Shown: piece by piece, positions 6,403-12,324 of the stretch
How the letters are laid out: every line of letters starts with the position of its first letter
How positions within the stretch are numbered: the first letter of the stretch is position 1
Source of the DNA: Pseudomonadota bacterium
GTDB taxonomy: Bacteria; Pseudomonadota; Alphaproteobacteria; Reyranellales; Reyranellaceae
Direction: 5' to 3'
DNA: 13,964 nt
NCBI GenBank assembly: GCA_023436825.1
Contig: JAEZHS010000371.1
Coordinates: forward strand, 1-13,964
Notes under the pieces: generated by a model
Told to the model about the DNA's origin: nothing
The model's input: only the letters and a program-made list of their open reading frames with translations
Databases searched by the model: none
Program-made: the position numbers and the translations under genes

Positions 6403-6927
6403 ATGACGTTCCGTGTCCTCGACCCCACACCGGAAAAGGCCCCGCCGGCCGGCCAGCTTGCACCGCGGCTCGCCTCGCTCGAAGGCAAGACCATCGGCTT
6501 CATCTCCAACGGCAAGGAAGGCACCAAGGGCTTCTTCGCCCATCTCGACCGCCTGCTGCGCGAGGAACATGGCGTGGCGAAGGTGGTGATGCGCACCAAG
6601 TCGAACTACAGCGCGCCGGCCGATGCCCACATCGTCACCGAGATCAGGAACTGGGATGCAGTGATCTCCGGCATAGGGGATTGAGGAAGCTGTTCATCGT
6701 GCAGTCTGCACGACTCCGTAACAGCTGAACGCCTCCTGGTCCCCGCCTTCAGCGTCATGACCGAGCGGTTCGCGAGCGCCGCCGAGCTGATGAGCCGCGT
6801 GCTGGGCATGCCTGATTACCGATTTGCCACGATCGGCCATCCGGTCAGCAGCGCGACGGATGCCGGCCTGGAGGTGATGGCACGGCTCGCCATCGAGCAG
6901 GGCAAGGCGATGCTGGTGAGGGCGTAA
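6403..6927 (+). CDS. UGSC-family selenoprotein (in-frame TGA at 6682-6684 read as selenocysteine)
   Basis: Read through the TGA at 6682-6684, this is a 174-residue protein with Sec at residue 94. Before the TGA come G-K-T-I-G-F-I-S-N-G-K (28-38) and W-D-A-V-I-S-G-I-G-D (84-93). After it come G-S-C-S-S-C-S-L-H-D-S-V-T-A-E-R, a Val/Pro strand, a helix (F-A-S-A-A-E-L-M-S-R-V-L-G-M-P), then I-G-H-P-V-S-S and a final helix, ending at TAA 6925-6927. The U-G-S-C motif at a strand-loop-helix position is the hallmark of the UGSC (seleno)protein family. U-x-x-C is a redox-type pair, and U-x-x-C-x-x-C recalls the Sec motif of glycine/proline reductase B-type selenoproteins. A fold-level link is my inference. 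The start ATG is 3 nt after the partner's stop, with GGAG and AGAGG in the partner's last codons. Read as an ordinary stop, the gene would lose its C-terminal half, including Cys97 and Cys100. The substrate is unknown. Confidence 0.92.
6688..6726 (+). promoter_or_regulatory. Bacterial SECIS hairpin for Sec insertion at UGA 6682-6684
   Basis: The lower stem AGCTGTT (6688-6694) pairs with AACAGCT (6720-6726), 7 of 7. The upper stem TCGTGCA (6697-6703) pairs with TGCACGA (6707-6713), 7 of 7, around loop GTC (6704-6706). An asymmetric internal loop CA / CTCCGT lies between the stems. The apical loop is 19 nt after the UGA, inside the usual bacterial window of about 16-37 nt. The tip UGCA-GUC-UGCA is nearly the E. 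coli fdhF SECIS tip UGCA-GGUC-UGCA (from memory), where the loop G and U contact SelB. The codons under the hairpin (TCA, AGT, GTA, ACA, GCT, GAA) end in A or T unlike the rest of the gene, as expected if RNA structure constrains them. Confidence 0.88.
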
Positions 6928-7097
6928 CTCTTCGTTCTTCGCAGCCTCGCCGACGCATCATGATTCAAGCTCCTCTTCCCACCAGAGGTAGGGGGAGTAT
7001 GAGTTGTATCGCTGCCAGGAATTGCCTCAGGAACCTCCCCGCAACCATTGCGTTGGTCTTGCATGCGTTGGTTGTGCAGACGAACAGGGAGACACCC

Positions 7098-7322
7098 ATG
7101 AGGCCGCTCGTCATCTTCGGCGCGCTGCTGATTGCCATCGGCATTGCAGGACTGGCGATCGACAACATCACTTTCACCGAAAAACGCACGGTCGTTGACG
7201 CCGGTCCGCTGAAGGTCACAGCCGATCAGCAGCGCACCATTCCCGTTCCCAGCATCGTCGGTGTGATCGCAATCGTCGTCGGAGGCGGCATGCTGTTCTT
7301 CGATCGCCGGGCAAGAAGCTGA
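7098..7322 (+). CDS. Small two-helix membrane protein (DUF3185-like)
   Basis: A 74-residue protein with membrane segments at about residues 3-21 (P-L-V-I-F-G-A-L-L-I-A-I-G-I-A-G-L-A-I) and 51-68 (P-S-I-V-G-V-I-A-I-V-V-G-G-G-M-L-F-F). Between them is a periplasmic-type loop containing V-D-A-G-P-L-K-V-T-A-D-Q-Q-R-T-I-P. The I-T-F-T-E-K/V-V-D-x-G-P/A-D-x-x-x-T-I-P-x-P pattern matches small membrane proteins I recall as DUF3185; the role is unknown. GGGAGA 5 nt before ATG 7098 sets the start; upstream in-frame starts lack this and would add an odd Cys/Arg-rich stretch. The 170 nt between the selenoprotein stop and this gene contains no other feature I can support. Confidence 0.8.
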   Translation: MRPLVIFGALLIAIGIAGLAIDNITFTEKRTVVDAGPLKVTADQQRTIPVPSIVGVIAIVVGGGMLFFDRRARS

Positions 7323-7375
7323 TGTCAGCTACATGACTTTCTGCTGACAAACACGGCGCATCGCGGCAACAGTAG

Positions 7376-7567
7376 ATGCGGGCTCTGTTCAATCTGGCGA
7401 TCGCTCCTCTTGCAGCGTTGACGCTGCGCAGTGTCGCGCATGCGCAGACTGCGCAACAACAGTCGAAGTGCGGCGTCGAGACCTGGTGGACCGACAAGAT
7501 GATGTACGTAACGACGCCCTGCACCTCGGGGACGACCGAGGAAAACCCAGGCGGCGCGCAGAAGTAG
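7376..7567 (+). CDS. Small secreted protein, unknown function
   Basis: The 63-residue product starts with a convincing signal peptide (M-R-A-L-F-N-L-A-I-A-P-L-A-A-L-T-L, cleavage after V-A-H-A). About 40 mature residues remain, with two cysteines (C-G-V-E-T-W-W-T-D-K and T-T-P-C-T-S) that could form a disulfide, and a Gly/Pro/Gln tail. No strong ribosome binding site is visible before ATG 7376, which lowers confidence. The gene lies 53 nt after the small membrane protein and may share its transcript. Copy D of the palindromic repeat starts 3 nt after its stop. I do not recognise the family. Confidence 0.55.
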   Translation: MRALFNLAIAPLAALTLRSVAHAQTAQQQSKCGVETWWTDKMMYVTTPCTSGTTEENPGGAQK

Positions 7568-7570
7568 ACT

Positions 7571-7606
7571 CTTCTGGACCGCACGTTCCCACGCGCGGTG
7601 CGGAAG
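7571..7606. repeat. Palindromic repeat family, copy D (short, diverged)
   Basis: The arms 7571-7586 (CTTCTGGACCGCACGT) and 7591-7606 (ACGCGCGGTGCGGAAG) pair at 13 of 16 positions around a TCCC loop. The preceding AGACT and the CTTCnGGACCGC core match copies A-C, but the middle is shorter. It fills the 43-nt gap between a plus-strand stop (7567) and a minus-strand stop (7611), so it probably ends transcripts from both sides. Confidence 0.7.
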
Positions 7607-7610
7607 CAAG

Positions 7611-8774
7611 CTAGTTCTTCCCCCACAACCGCTTGGTCGCGAGATCGGCACCTTCGCGGCAAGTCTTGAGCTTGGCCCAGACGACCTCTTCGGCGACCAG
7701 CTCGGAGCCGGCGAAGGTGCCGAAGCCGCAGTCGCAGGAGGCGATGACGCGGCTGCGGTCGCCCACGGCGTCGACGGCCTCGCAGATGCGGTTGGCCACG
7801 ACCTCGGGGTGCTCGACGAAATTCGTCTTGGTGTCGATGACGCCCGGCAACAGCAGGAACTCGGGCGGCAGCTTCGCCTTCTTGAGGGCGGCGTATTCGT
7901 GCTGGTGCCGCGGGTTGGCGAACTCGATCGACAGCGCGCCGACCTTGGCCTGGGTCAGCACCGGCAGGATGTCGGCCAACGGCACGTCGTGGATGTGCGG
8001 TCCGTCGTAGTTGCCCCAGCAGCAATGCAGCCGGACACGCTCGCGCGGGATGCCGGCCAGCGCCTCGTTGAGGGCGGCGACGTGCATCTCGGCAATCTCG
8101 ACGAACTCAGCGACGGTTTTGTCCTGGAAGAGCGTGGTGCGCTCGAGCGCCAGGTCAGGCGCATCGATCTGCAGAATGAAGTCGCGCGCGATCAGCTCGT
8201 ATTCCTTGGCGATCTCGCGCGCCAGAGCGAAGACGTAGGCTTCATGGCTATCGTAGTGGGCGTTGAGCAGCGTCGTGGCGATGATGCCGGGTGAGGCCGC
8301 CGTCATGAACGTCCCAAGCGGCGGCGACGGCAGCCTGTCGAGCGCCGCCCGGAACATGCGGCACTCGTCCTCGGCCGGCGCGAGATCCTCGTAGCGCACT
8401 TCGGCAATCGCCTGGGGTGCGTTCGAGACCTTGGCGCGCCGGGGATAGCGATAGGGAAGCTGCGCCAGCAGCGTCGGAAAGTCGGTATAGTCGCGCGGCC
8501 GCGGCCGCTTGGATTCTCCGCCGAAGCCGCGCATGCGCTGCGCCACGTAGGTCTGGAAGCCGACCCGCGGCTGCTCGCCGTCGTTCACGATGTCGACGCC
8601 GCTCGCCACCTGCTTGTCGACGACGTAGCGCACAGCACTTTCGCTCTGCCGCCTGAGTTCGGCCGGATCGATGGCCTGGCCGTCCTCGCCGCGGATCAGC
8701 AGGTCGGTCAGCACCGCATTGCGCGGCAGGCTGCCGACATGGGTGGTGAGGATCCGGTTGTCGCTGCGCAGCAT
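7611..8774 (-). CDS. Cobalamin-independent methionine synthase (MetE) C-terminal-domain-like protein
   Basis: A 387-residue TIM-barrel protein resembling only the catalytic C-terminal half of MetE; the N-terminal half is absent. Visible features are T-T-H-V-G-S-L-P-R (9-17), D-I-V-N-D-G-E-Q-P-R (61-70), D-A-P-D-L-A-L (204-210), L-H-C-C-W-G-N (249-255), S-I-E-F-A-N (282-287) and S-C-D-C-G-F-G (346-352). The zinc ligands of MetE (His-x-Cys, Glu, Cys) correspond to H250, C252, E284 and probably C349. The protein should therefore bind zinc and activate a thiol for alkyl transfer. Such stand-alone proteins include methionine-synthase-like and epoxyalkane:CoM-transferase-like enzymes; the acceptor here is unknown. 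ATG 8774 is set by GGAGGA about 6 nt upstream; an upstream in-frame start would overlap the RidA-like gene. It is co-directional with that gene, 22 nt away. Confidence 0.9.
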   Translation of the reverse strand: MLRSDNRILTTHVGSLPRNAVLTDLLIRGEDGQAIDPAELRRQSESAVRYVVDKQVASGVDIVNDGEQPRVGFQTYVAQRMRGFGGESKRPRPRDYTDFPTLLAQLPYRYPRRAKVSNAPQAIAEVRYEDLAPAEDECRMFRAALDRLPSPPLGTFMTAASPGIIATTLLNAHYDSHEAYVFALAREIAKEYELIARDFILQIDAPDLALERTTLFQDKTVAEFVEIAEMHVAALNEALAGIPRERVRLHCCWGNYDGPHIHDVPLADILPVLTQAKVGALSIEFANPRHQHEYAALKKAKLPPEFLLLPGVIDTKTNFVEHPEVVANRICEAVDAVGDRSRVIASCDCGFGTFAGSELVAEEVVWAKLKTCREGADLATKRLWGKN

Positions 8775-8796
8775 GGCGTTTCCTCCAGCTTGTTGG

Positions 8797-9183
8797 TCAT
8801 GGCGTCGCGGCAATACACTGCACTTCGAGCAGAAGGCCCGGGATCATGAGCGCGGCCACGCCGATCGTCGCACTGGTGTAGCTCGGTCGGGTCAGAATCT
8901 TCTTGCGGGCGGCGACATAGCCGGAGCCGTTGGTCGGCAGATCGACGATGAAGCTCGTCATCTGCAGGATCTGATCGAGGTCCGAACCGGCGGCCCGCAG
9001 CACCTTCTGGATATTCCGGAAGGTCTCGTGGGTCTGCGTCTCGATGTCGGCGCCGACGACCTTCCCTTCCGGGTCGATCGCCGAGATGCCGGACAGATAG
9101 AGCACATCCTTGAAGCGCACGCAGTTGGTGAAGCCGAACGGCTCATACGCCAGCACGCCGGAGGCCTGGATGACCTGTTTCAC
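8797..9183 (-). CDS. RidA/YjgF-like protein lacking the usual catalytic Arg
   Basis: This 128-residue protein has the Rid fold: F-K-D-V-L-Y-L-S-G-I-S-A-I-D-P-E-G (24-40), T-H-E-T-F-R-N-I-Q-K-V-L-R-A-A-G-S (51-67), and a final strand pair ending L-L-L-E-V-Q-C-I-A. Canonical RidA deaminates reactive enamine/imine intermediates using Arg105 (E. coli numbering). By hand alignment the equivalent position here is Ser104 in S-Y-T-S-A-T-I-G-V. It therefore probably belongs to a Rid subgroup (Rid4-7 style) without that activity, often found in catabolic operons. The start is GTG 9183 with GGGGAG about 9 nt upstream. It lies 22 nt before the MetE-like gene and is probably co-transcribed with it. Copy B of the palindromic repeat separates it from the GST gene upstream. 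Confidence 0.9.
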   Translation of the reverse strand: MKQVIQASGVLAYEPFGFTNCVRFKDVLYLSGISAIDPEGKVVGADIETQTHETFRNIQKVLRAAGSDLDQILQMTSFIVDLPTNGSGYVAARKKILTRPSYTSATIGVAALMIPGLLLEVQCIAATP

Positions 9184-9205
9184 GACGGACGTCTCCCCTC
9201 ATGCT

Positions 9206-9297
9206 CTCTTCCGGGACCGCGGGCGTCCCGCGCGCTCATGATCATACGCGCATGTGAATGCGCTTGAGCGCGCGGGGACGCGCGCGGTCCGGAAGAG
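9206..9297. repeat. Palindromic repeat family, copy B (long-loop form)
   Basis: The left arm 9206-9237 and right arm 9266-9297 are inverted copies that differ by one substitution and two single-base indels. They are separated by a 28-nt loop containing TCATGATCAT and a CGCGCATGTGAATGCGC mini-palindrome. The right arm ends 1 nt from the stop codon of the GST gene. The left arm lies about 23 nt before the RidA-like GTG, so the element can separate two minus-strand transcription units. Confidence 0.88.
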
Positions 9298-9298
9298 T

Positions 9299-10081
9299 CT
9301 AGCCCAGCGGCCAGGTGAATCGGATGTTGTTCTTCGCAAGGCCATCGAGCACGACCTGCACTCCGCCCGATTTCATCATCCATTCAAGCCGGTGGTCGCG
9401 GTACTCGCGGCGGATCGCGCCCGAGGCCAGGCGGGCGGCGGCATCACCCATGCGCTCCGCCGCCGCCTCGAACTCGCGGAACGTCGCGGCGACGGAGGGC
9501 CGTTCGCGGATGCGGTCGCGCCATTCGGCCAGCGGCGAATCGGCCGGCGTGCTGAGCCCATAGTGGAAGGAGCGGTTGACGTAGGGCGCCACGCTGAGAT
9601 CGGCCCAGCCGAAGCTTGCGCCATTGAACCACTGCGCCGTGCCGAGCTTGTCGGTGAGCCAGGCCTGCAGCTCGGCGGTCTGGCGGGCGGCGGTCGCCTT
9701 CATCTTGTCGGCCTGATCGCCCTCGGCGCGCTTGAACCAGCGGATCTCGCTCAGGCCCCAGTTGATCGCCTCGTAGAGCGTGTCGCAGACCTCCTCTACC
9801 ATGCGCGCCTGGGCGCGCTCGGCGGGATCGTGCGGCAGCAGGGGCGGGGAGGGGAACTTGTCCTCAAGGTATTCGAGGATGATGGTCGAATCGAAGACTT
9901 GCACGTCGCCGTCGATCAGCGCCGGCACTTCGTTGCGCGGGCTGGCCACGGCGAACTGGCCGCCGGCCTTGCCCGATCCCAGCGCCGGCGGCGTCTCGGC
10001 CCTGAAGGCGAGGCCCTTCTCGCGCAGCGCGATCTTGACCTTCTGAGCGTAGGACGAGAGCGGGTGTTCGTAGAGCAGCAC
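9299..10081 (-). CDS. Glutathione S-transferase family protein
   Basis: This 260-residue protein has an N-terminal thioredoxin-like domain: L-Y-E-H-P-L-S-S-Y-A-Q-K-V-K-I-A-L-R-E-K-G at 3-23 with Ser9/Ser10 as candidate thiolate-activating residues, then N-E-V-P-A-L-I-D-G (50-58) and D-S-T-I-I-L-E-Y-L-E-D-K-F-P (63-76). An all-helical C-terminal domain contains F-N-G-A-S-F-G-W-A-D-L-S-V-A-P-Y-V. The V-P-A-L and D-S-T glutathione-binding elements are intact, so it probably binds glutathione in the cytoplasm. A C-terminal extension of about 40 residues beyond the usual GST end is notable. The start is GTG 10081 with GGAGGG 6 nt upstream. The gap to the Lin0512 gene upstream is 16 nt, so it is the last gene of the TctC-Lin0512-Lin0512-GST operon. 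Confidence 0.92.
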   Translation of the reverse strand: MLLYEHPLSSYAQKVKIALREKGLAFRAETPPALGSGKAGGQFAVASPRNEVPALIDGDVQVFDSTIILEYLEDKFPSPPLLPHDPAERAQARMVEEVCDTLYEAINWGLSEIRWFKRAEGDQADKMKATAARQTAELQAWLTDKLGTAQWFNGASFGWADLSVAPYVNRSFHYGLSTPADSPLAEWRDRIRERPSVAATFREFEAAAERMGDAAARLASGAIRREYRDHRLEWMMKSGGVQVVLDGLAKNNIRFTWPLG

Positions 10082-10097
10082 GGGCTTCCCTCCGTCG

Positions 10098-10442
10098 CTA
10101 GGGCAACTCCAGCCGCACGCACACCGCGGCGCTGGCGATCACCGCCGGATCGTTGTTCTCGGGATCGGCCACGTCGAGGCCGCCCTTGACCGCCTTCACC
10201 GTGACGATGCCGTGTGGCAGCGACGCGCGCACCTTCTCGAGGTCGACCTTGTCGGGCTGCTGCACGCCGATCGTGACGTCGACGAACATGCCGGTCTTGG
10301 GGTTGACCTTGAGGCTGCGGATCATGGCGAGCGAGCTGTGATGCAAGGCGTCCTGCACGGCACGCAATGCCGCCTTGGTATAGTCGCCGCCGTGCAGGTC
10401 GTTGCCGGTGCCGAGCTCGAGGATCACGCGTTTCGCGGGCAT
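10098..10442 (-). CDS. Lin0512-family protein, second of a tandem pair
   Basis: A 114-residue protein similar along its length to the gene immediately upstream (10454-10792). Shared elements include K-R-V, G-G-D-Y-T-K-A-A, the I-G-V-x-x-P-D-x-V-D strand-turn and L-P-H-G. L-E-L-G-T-G-N-D-L-H-G-G-D-Y-T-K-A-A-L-R-A is the family's N-terminal signature as I know it. Lin0512 proteins are small and conserved, and their activity is unknown to me. ATG 10442 has GGGAGG 5 nt upstream. It lies 11 nt after the first paralogue and 16 nt before the GST start. Two copies in one operon suggest a heteromeric pair. Confidence 0.85.
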   Translation of the reverse strand: MPAKRVILELGTGNDLHGGDYTKAALRAVQDALHHSSLAMIRSLKVNPKTGMFVDVTIGVQQPDKVDLEKVRASLPHGIVTVKAVKGGLDVADPENNDPAVIASAAVCVRLELP

Positions 10443-10453
10443 CGCAGCCTCCC

Positions 10454-10792
10454 TTACAGGTCGAGCCGGACGACGGCGGCCGCCTGGGCGATCACCGTCT
10501 TGTCCGTGCCGGCTTCGTTGGGGATTTCCAACCCGCCTTCGACCACCTTGATCGTGCCTGTGCCGTGCGGCAGCACCGCCAGCACCTGCTGGGTGTCGAC
10601 CTGGTCGGGCTTCGGCACGCCGATCAGCACCTCGACCTGCATGTCGTCGCTCGACTTGCCGACCGCCGTGGCGACCGTGAGCGAGTTGTGCCACAGCGCG
10701 TCGCGCAGCGCGCGCACCGCGGCCTTGGTGTAGTCGCCGCCGCGGATGTCGGTGCCCATGCCGATCTCGAGCGCCACTCGTTTGAGCGCCAT
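10454..10792 (-). CDS. Lin0512-family protein, first of a tandem pair
   Basis: A 112-residue protein beginning M-A-L-K-R-V-A-L-E-I-G-M-G-T-D-I-R-G-G-D and continuing Y-T-K-A-A-V-R-A-L-R-D-A-L, then a strand-rich middle (V-E-V-L-I-G-V-P-K-P-D-Q-V-D) and L-P-H-G-T-G-T-I-K-V-V-E-G-G-L. It has no signal peptide or membrane segment. The strong ribosome binding site AGGAGG before ATG 10792 confirms the start. It follows the TctC-type binding protein by 15 nt. The function of the family is unknown to me, and association with solute uptake here is from context only. It is closer to the family consensus at its start than the second copy. Confidence 0.87.
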   Translation of the reverse strand: MALKRVALEIGMGTDIRGGDYTKAAVRALRDALWHNSLTVATAVGKSSDDMQVEVLIGVPKPDQVDTQQVLAVLPHGTGTIKVVEGGLEIPNEAGTDKTVIAQAAAVVRLDL

Positions 10793-10807
10793 GACGTTTT
10801 CCTCCTT

Positions 10808-11782
10808 TTATCCCTGCGCCAGCCCCGCCTTGATGAGCAACGGCTTCACGTCGACATAGTACTTCTCGGCGAAGGCGCGGTACTCGGCCGGGTTCTTGTA
10901 CCACGGTAATTGCAGGAACTTCGCCAGATACTCGTTGACCTTGGGCTCGCCCATGGCTTCCTTGAAGGCGAGATAGATCGAATCGACGATCTCCGGCGGC
11001 ATGGCCTTGGGCCCGACGATGCCGTAGGGGCTCTGGCCCACGACGTTGACGCCGCGCTCGATCAGGGTCGGCACGTCCTTGTATTTCTCGAGCCGCTGCT
11101 CGGTCGCCATGGCGAGGATGCGGCACTGTCCGTTGTCGACGAACGGCGCCCACTGGGCCGCGTCAGCCAGGAAGTGGACCTGCTCGCTGAGCAGGGCCTG
11201 CATCCATTCCGCGCCGCCCTTGTAGGGCACGTGGGTGAACCGCGCGCCGGTCGCCTGCTCGACCTCGATCATCATCAGCTGGCCGGTGCCGCCGATGCCC
11301 GAGGTGCCAAAATTGTACTTGTCGGGCTCCTTCTTGCCGGCGGCGATCAGCCCCTCGAGCGTCTGCCACGGCGCCGTCGACTTCACGACGATGCCCATGG
11401 TGTAGCCCGAAAGCCCGCTGATGTAGGTGAAGTCCTTGAGCGGATCCCAATTGGTCTTCTGGTAGTGCGGATAGCGCAGGCTGTTGATGCTCATGCAGGC
11501 GAGCGTCTGCCCGTCGGCCTTGGCGTTGAGCAGCATGGCCGGCGCCAGCGTGCCGGCGGCGCCGGCCTTGATGTCGACGATGACCTGCTGGCCCAGCACC
11601 TTCGAGACCGTCTCGCCCAGCATGCGGATGTGCACGTCGGTGACACCGCCCGCGGCGAAGGGATTGTAGATCGTGATCGGCTTGTCCGGCTTCCAGCGGG
11701 CCTGCGCCTGGCCGCGCGCCAGCAGGGGGGCGGCGAGGGCCGTGGTGCCGGCAAGGGCGGCGAAATGGCGACGCGTAAGCAC
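10808..11782 (-). CDS. TctC/Bug-family periplasmic solute-binding protein
   Basis: A 324-residue tripartite-tricarboxylate-transporter-type binding protein of normal length. It begins with a Tat-like signal (T-R-R-H-F-A-A-L-A-G-T-T-A-L-A-A-P-L-L-A, cleavage near R-G-Q-A). The mature part shows P-I-T-I-Y-N-P-F-A-A-G-G-V-T-D (35-49), V-D-I-K-A-G-A-A-G-T (69-78), Y-N-F-G-T-S-G-I-G-G-T-G-Q, H-V-P-Y-K-G-G-A-E-W-M-Q-A-L-L and G-I-V-G-P-K-A-M-P-P-E-I-V. These are the standard ligand-loop elements; family ligands are mostly carboxylates, but the exact one cannot be read. The start is GTG 11782 with GGGAGGA about 5 nt upstream. TctA/TctB membrane genes are not adjacent, which is common for such orphan Bug proteins. 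It heads the operon with both Lin0512 genes and the GST gene. Confidence 0.94.
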   Translation of the reverse strand: MLTRRHFAALAGTTALAAPLLARGQAQARWKPDKPITIYNPFAAGGVTDVHIRMLGETVSKVLGQQVIVDIKAGAAGTLAPAMLLNAKADGQTLACMSINSLRYPHYQKTNWDPLKDFTYISGLSGYTMGIVVKSTAPWQTLEGLIAAGKKEPDKYNFGTSGIGGTGQLMMIEVEQATGARFTHVPYKGGAEWMQALLSEQVHFLADAAQWAPFVDNGQCRILAMATEQRLEKYKDVPTLIERGVNVVGQSPYGIVGPKAMPPEIVDSIYLAFKEAMGEPKVNEYLAKFLQLPWYKNPAEYRAFAEKYYVDVKPLLIKAGLAQG

Positions 11783-11814
11783 GATGTTCCTCCCTGGACT
11801 TTGTCGCGCAGCAA

Positions 11815-11837
11815 GACGGCCGCACGTGGCGGCCGTC
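11815..11837 (-). terminator. GC-rich hairpin after the doxX-like gene
   Basis: GACGGCCGC (11815-11823) and GCGGCCGTC (11829-11837) form a perfect 9-bp stem with a 5-nt loop. It lies 35 nt past the stop of the minus-strand DoxX gene and before the TctC ribosome binding site. No long U-run follows on the minus strand, so it may be a weak terminator or a leader structure of the TctC operon. Confidence 0.5.
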
Positions 11838-11872
11838 CCCTATGCTTACAGTCGAAATGAAGCAGCGTTAAG

Positions 11873-12271
11873 CTACCTCTTTCGCATGGCGTCCAGACTC
11901 CACGGGCCGGGGCCGGCGGCCGCAAGATAGAGGAAGACGAAGCAGTAGAGCACCGCGAGCTCGCCGCGGTTGAGGATCGGGAAGAAGCCCTGCGGCGCGT
12001 GCGCCATGAAGTAGGCAACCGCCGTCATCCCGGAGGCAACGAATGCCGCCGGTCGGCTGAACAGCCCGATGACCAGAAGGATGCCGCAGACGAATTCGAT
12101 GAAGCCCGCATAGCCCGGCATCGAATTCAGGTTGAATGTCGGTGGAACGGCTCCCGCCGGGAACTTCAGGAGCTTGCCGGTTCCGTGCTGGAGCAGGAGC
12201 AGACCGGACATGATTCGCAGGATGCTGAGCAGGCGCGGTGACCAGGTTACCGCGAGGGCATCGAAATTCAT
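11873..12271 (-). CDS. DoxX-family membrane protein
   Basis: A 132-residue integral membrane protein with about four helices (near residues 15-33, 53-72, 74-92 and 105-123). Family marks are I-L-R-I-M-S-G-L-L-L-L-Q-H-G-T-G-K-L, then P-G-Y-A-G-F-I-E-F-V-C-G-I-L-L-V-I-G-L-F-S-R-P-A-A and A-Y-F-M-A-H-A-P-Q-G-F-F-P. DoxX/DoxD-like proteins are inner-membrane proteins, and some are linked to thiol or redox stress; the reaction is generally not known. The ATG at 12271 is preferred over ATG 12277 because CGGAG sits 6 nt before the former but directly touches the latter. It is followed by a hairpin at 11815-11837. Confidence 0.9.
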   Translation of the reverse strand: MNFDALAVTWSPRLLSILRIMSGLLLLQHGTGKLLKFPAGAVPPTFNLNSMPGYAGFIEFVCGILLVIGLFSRPAAFVASGMTAVAYFMAHAPQGFFPILNRGELAVLYCFVFLYLAAAGPGPWSLDAMRKR

Positions 12272-12324
12272 CTGCATCTCCGAGACGTTTTCATCATCCG
12301 CTCTTCATGATCTCGTCCGGAGCA

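Noticed and set aside
6403..6684. A complete 93-residue protein, or a pseudogene broken by a stop codon
   Set aside because: Coding continues in frame through the TGA with family motifs, a SECIS-like hairpin is exactly placed, and no frameshift is needed.
6928..7097. Possible small gene or RNA after the selenoprotein
   Set aside because: Short frames here lack ribosome binding sites, and no stable conserved-looking fold or tRNA cloverleaf was seen.
10443..11153. Minus-strand frame extending the second Lin0512 protein upstream
   Set aside because: It overlaps the first Lin0512 gene and the TctC gene in another frame; GGGAGG before 10442 sets the start.
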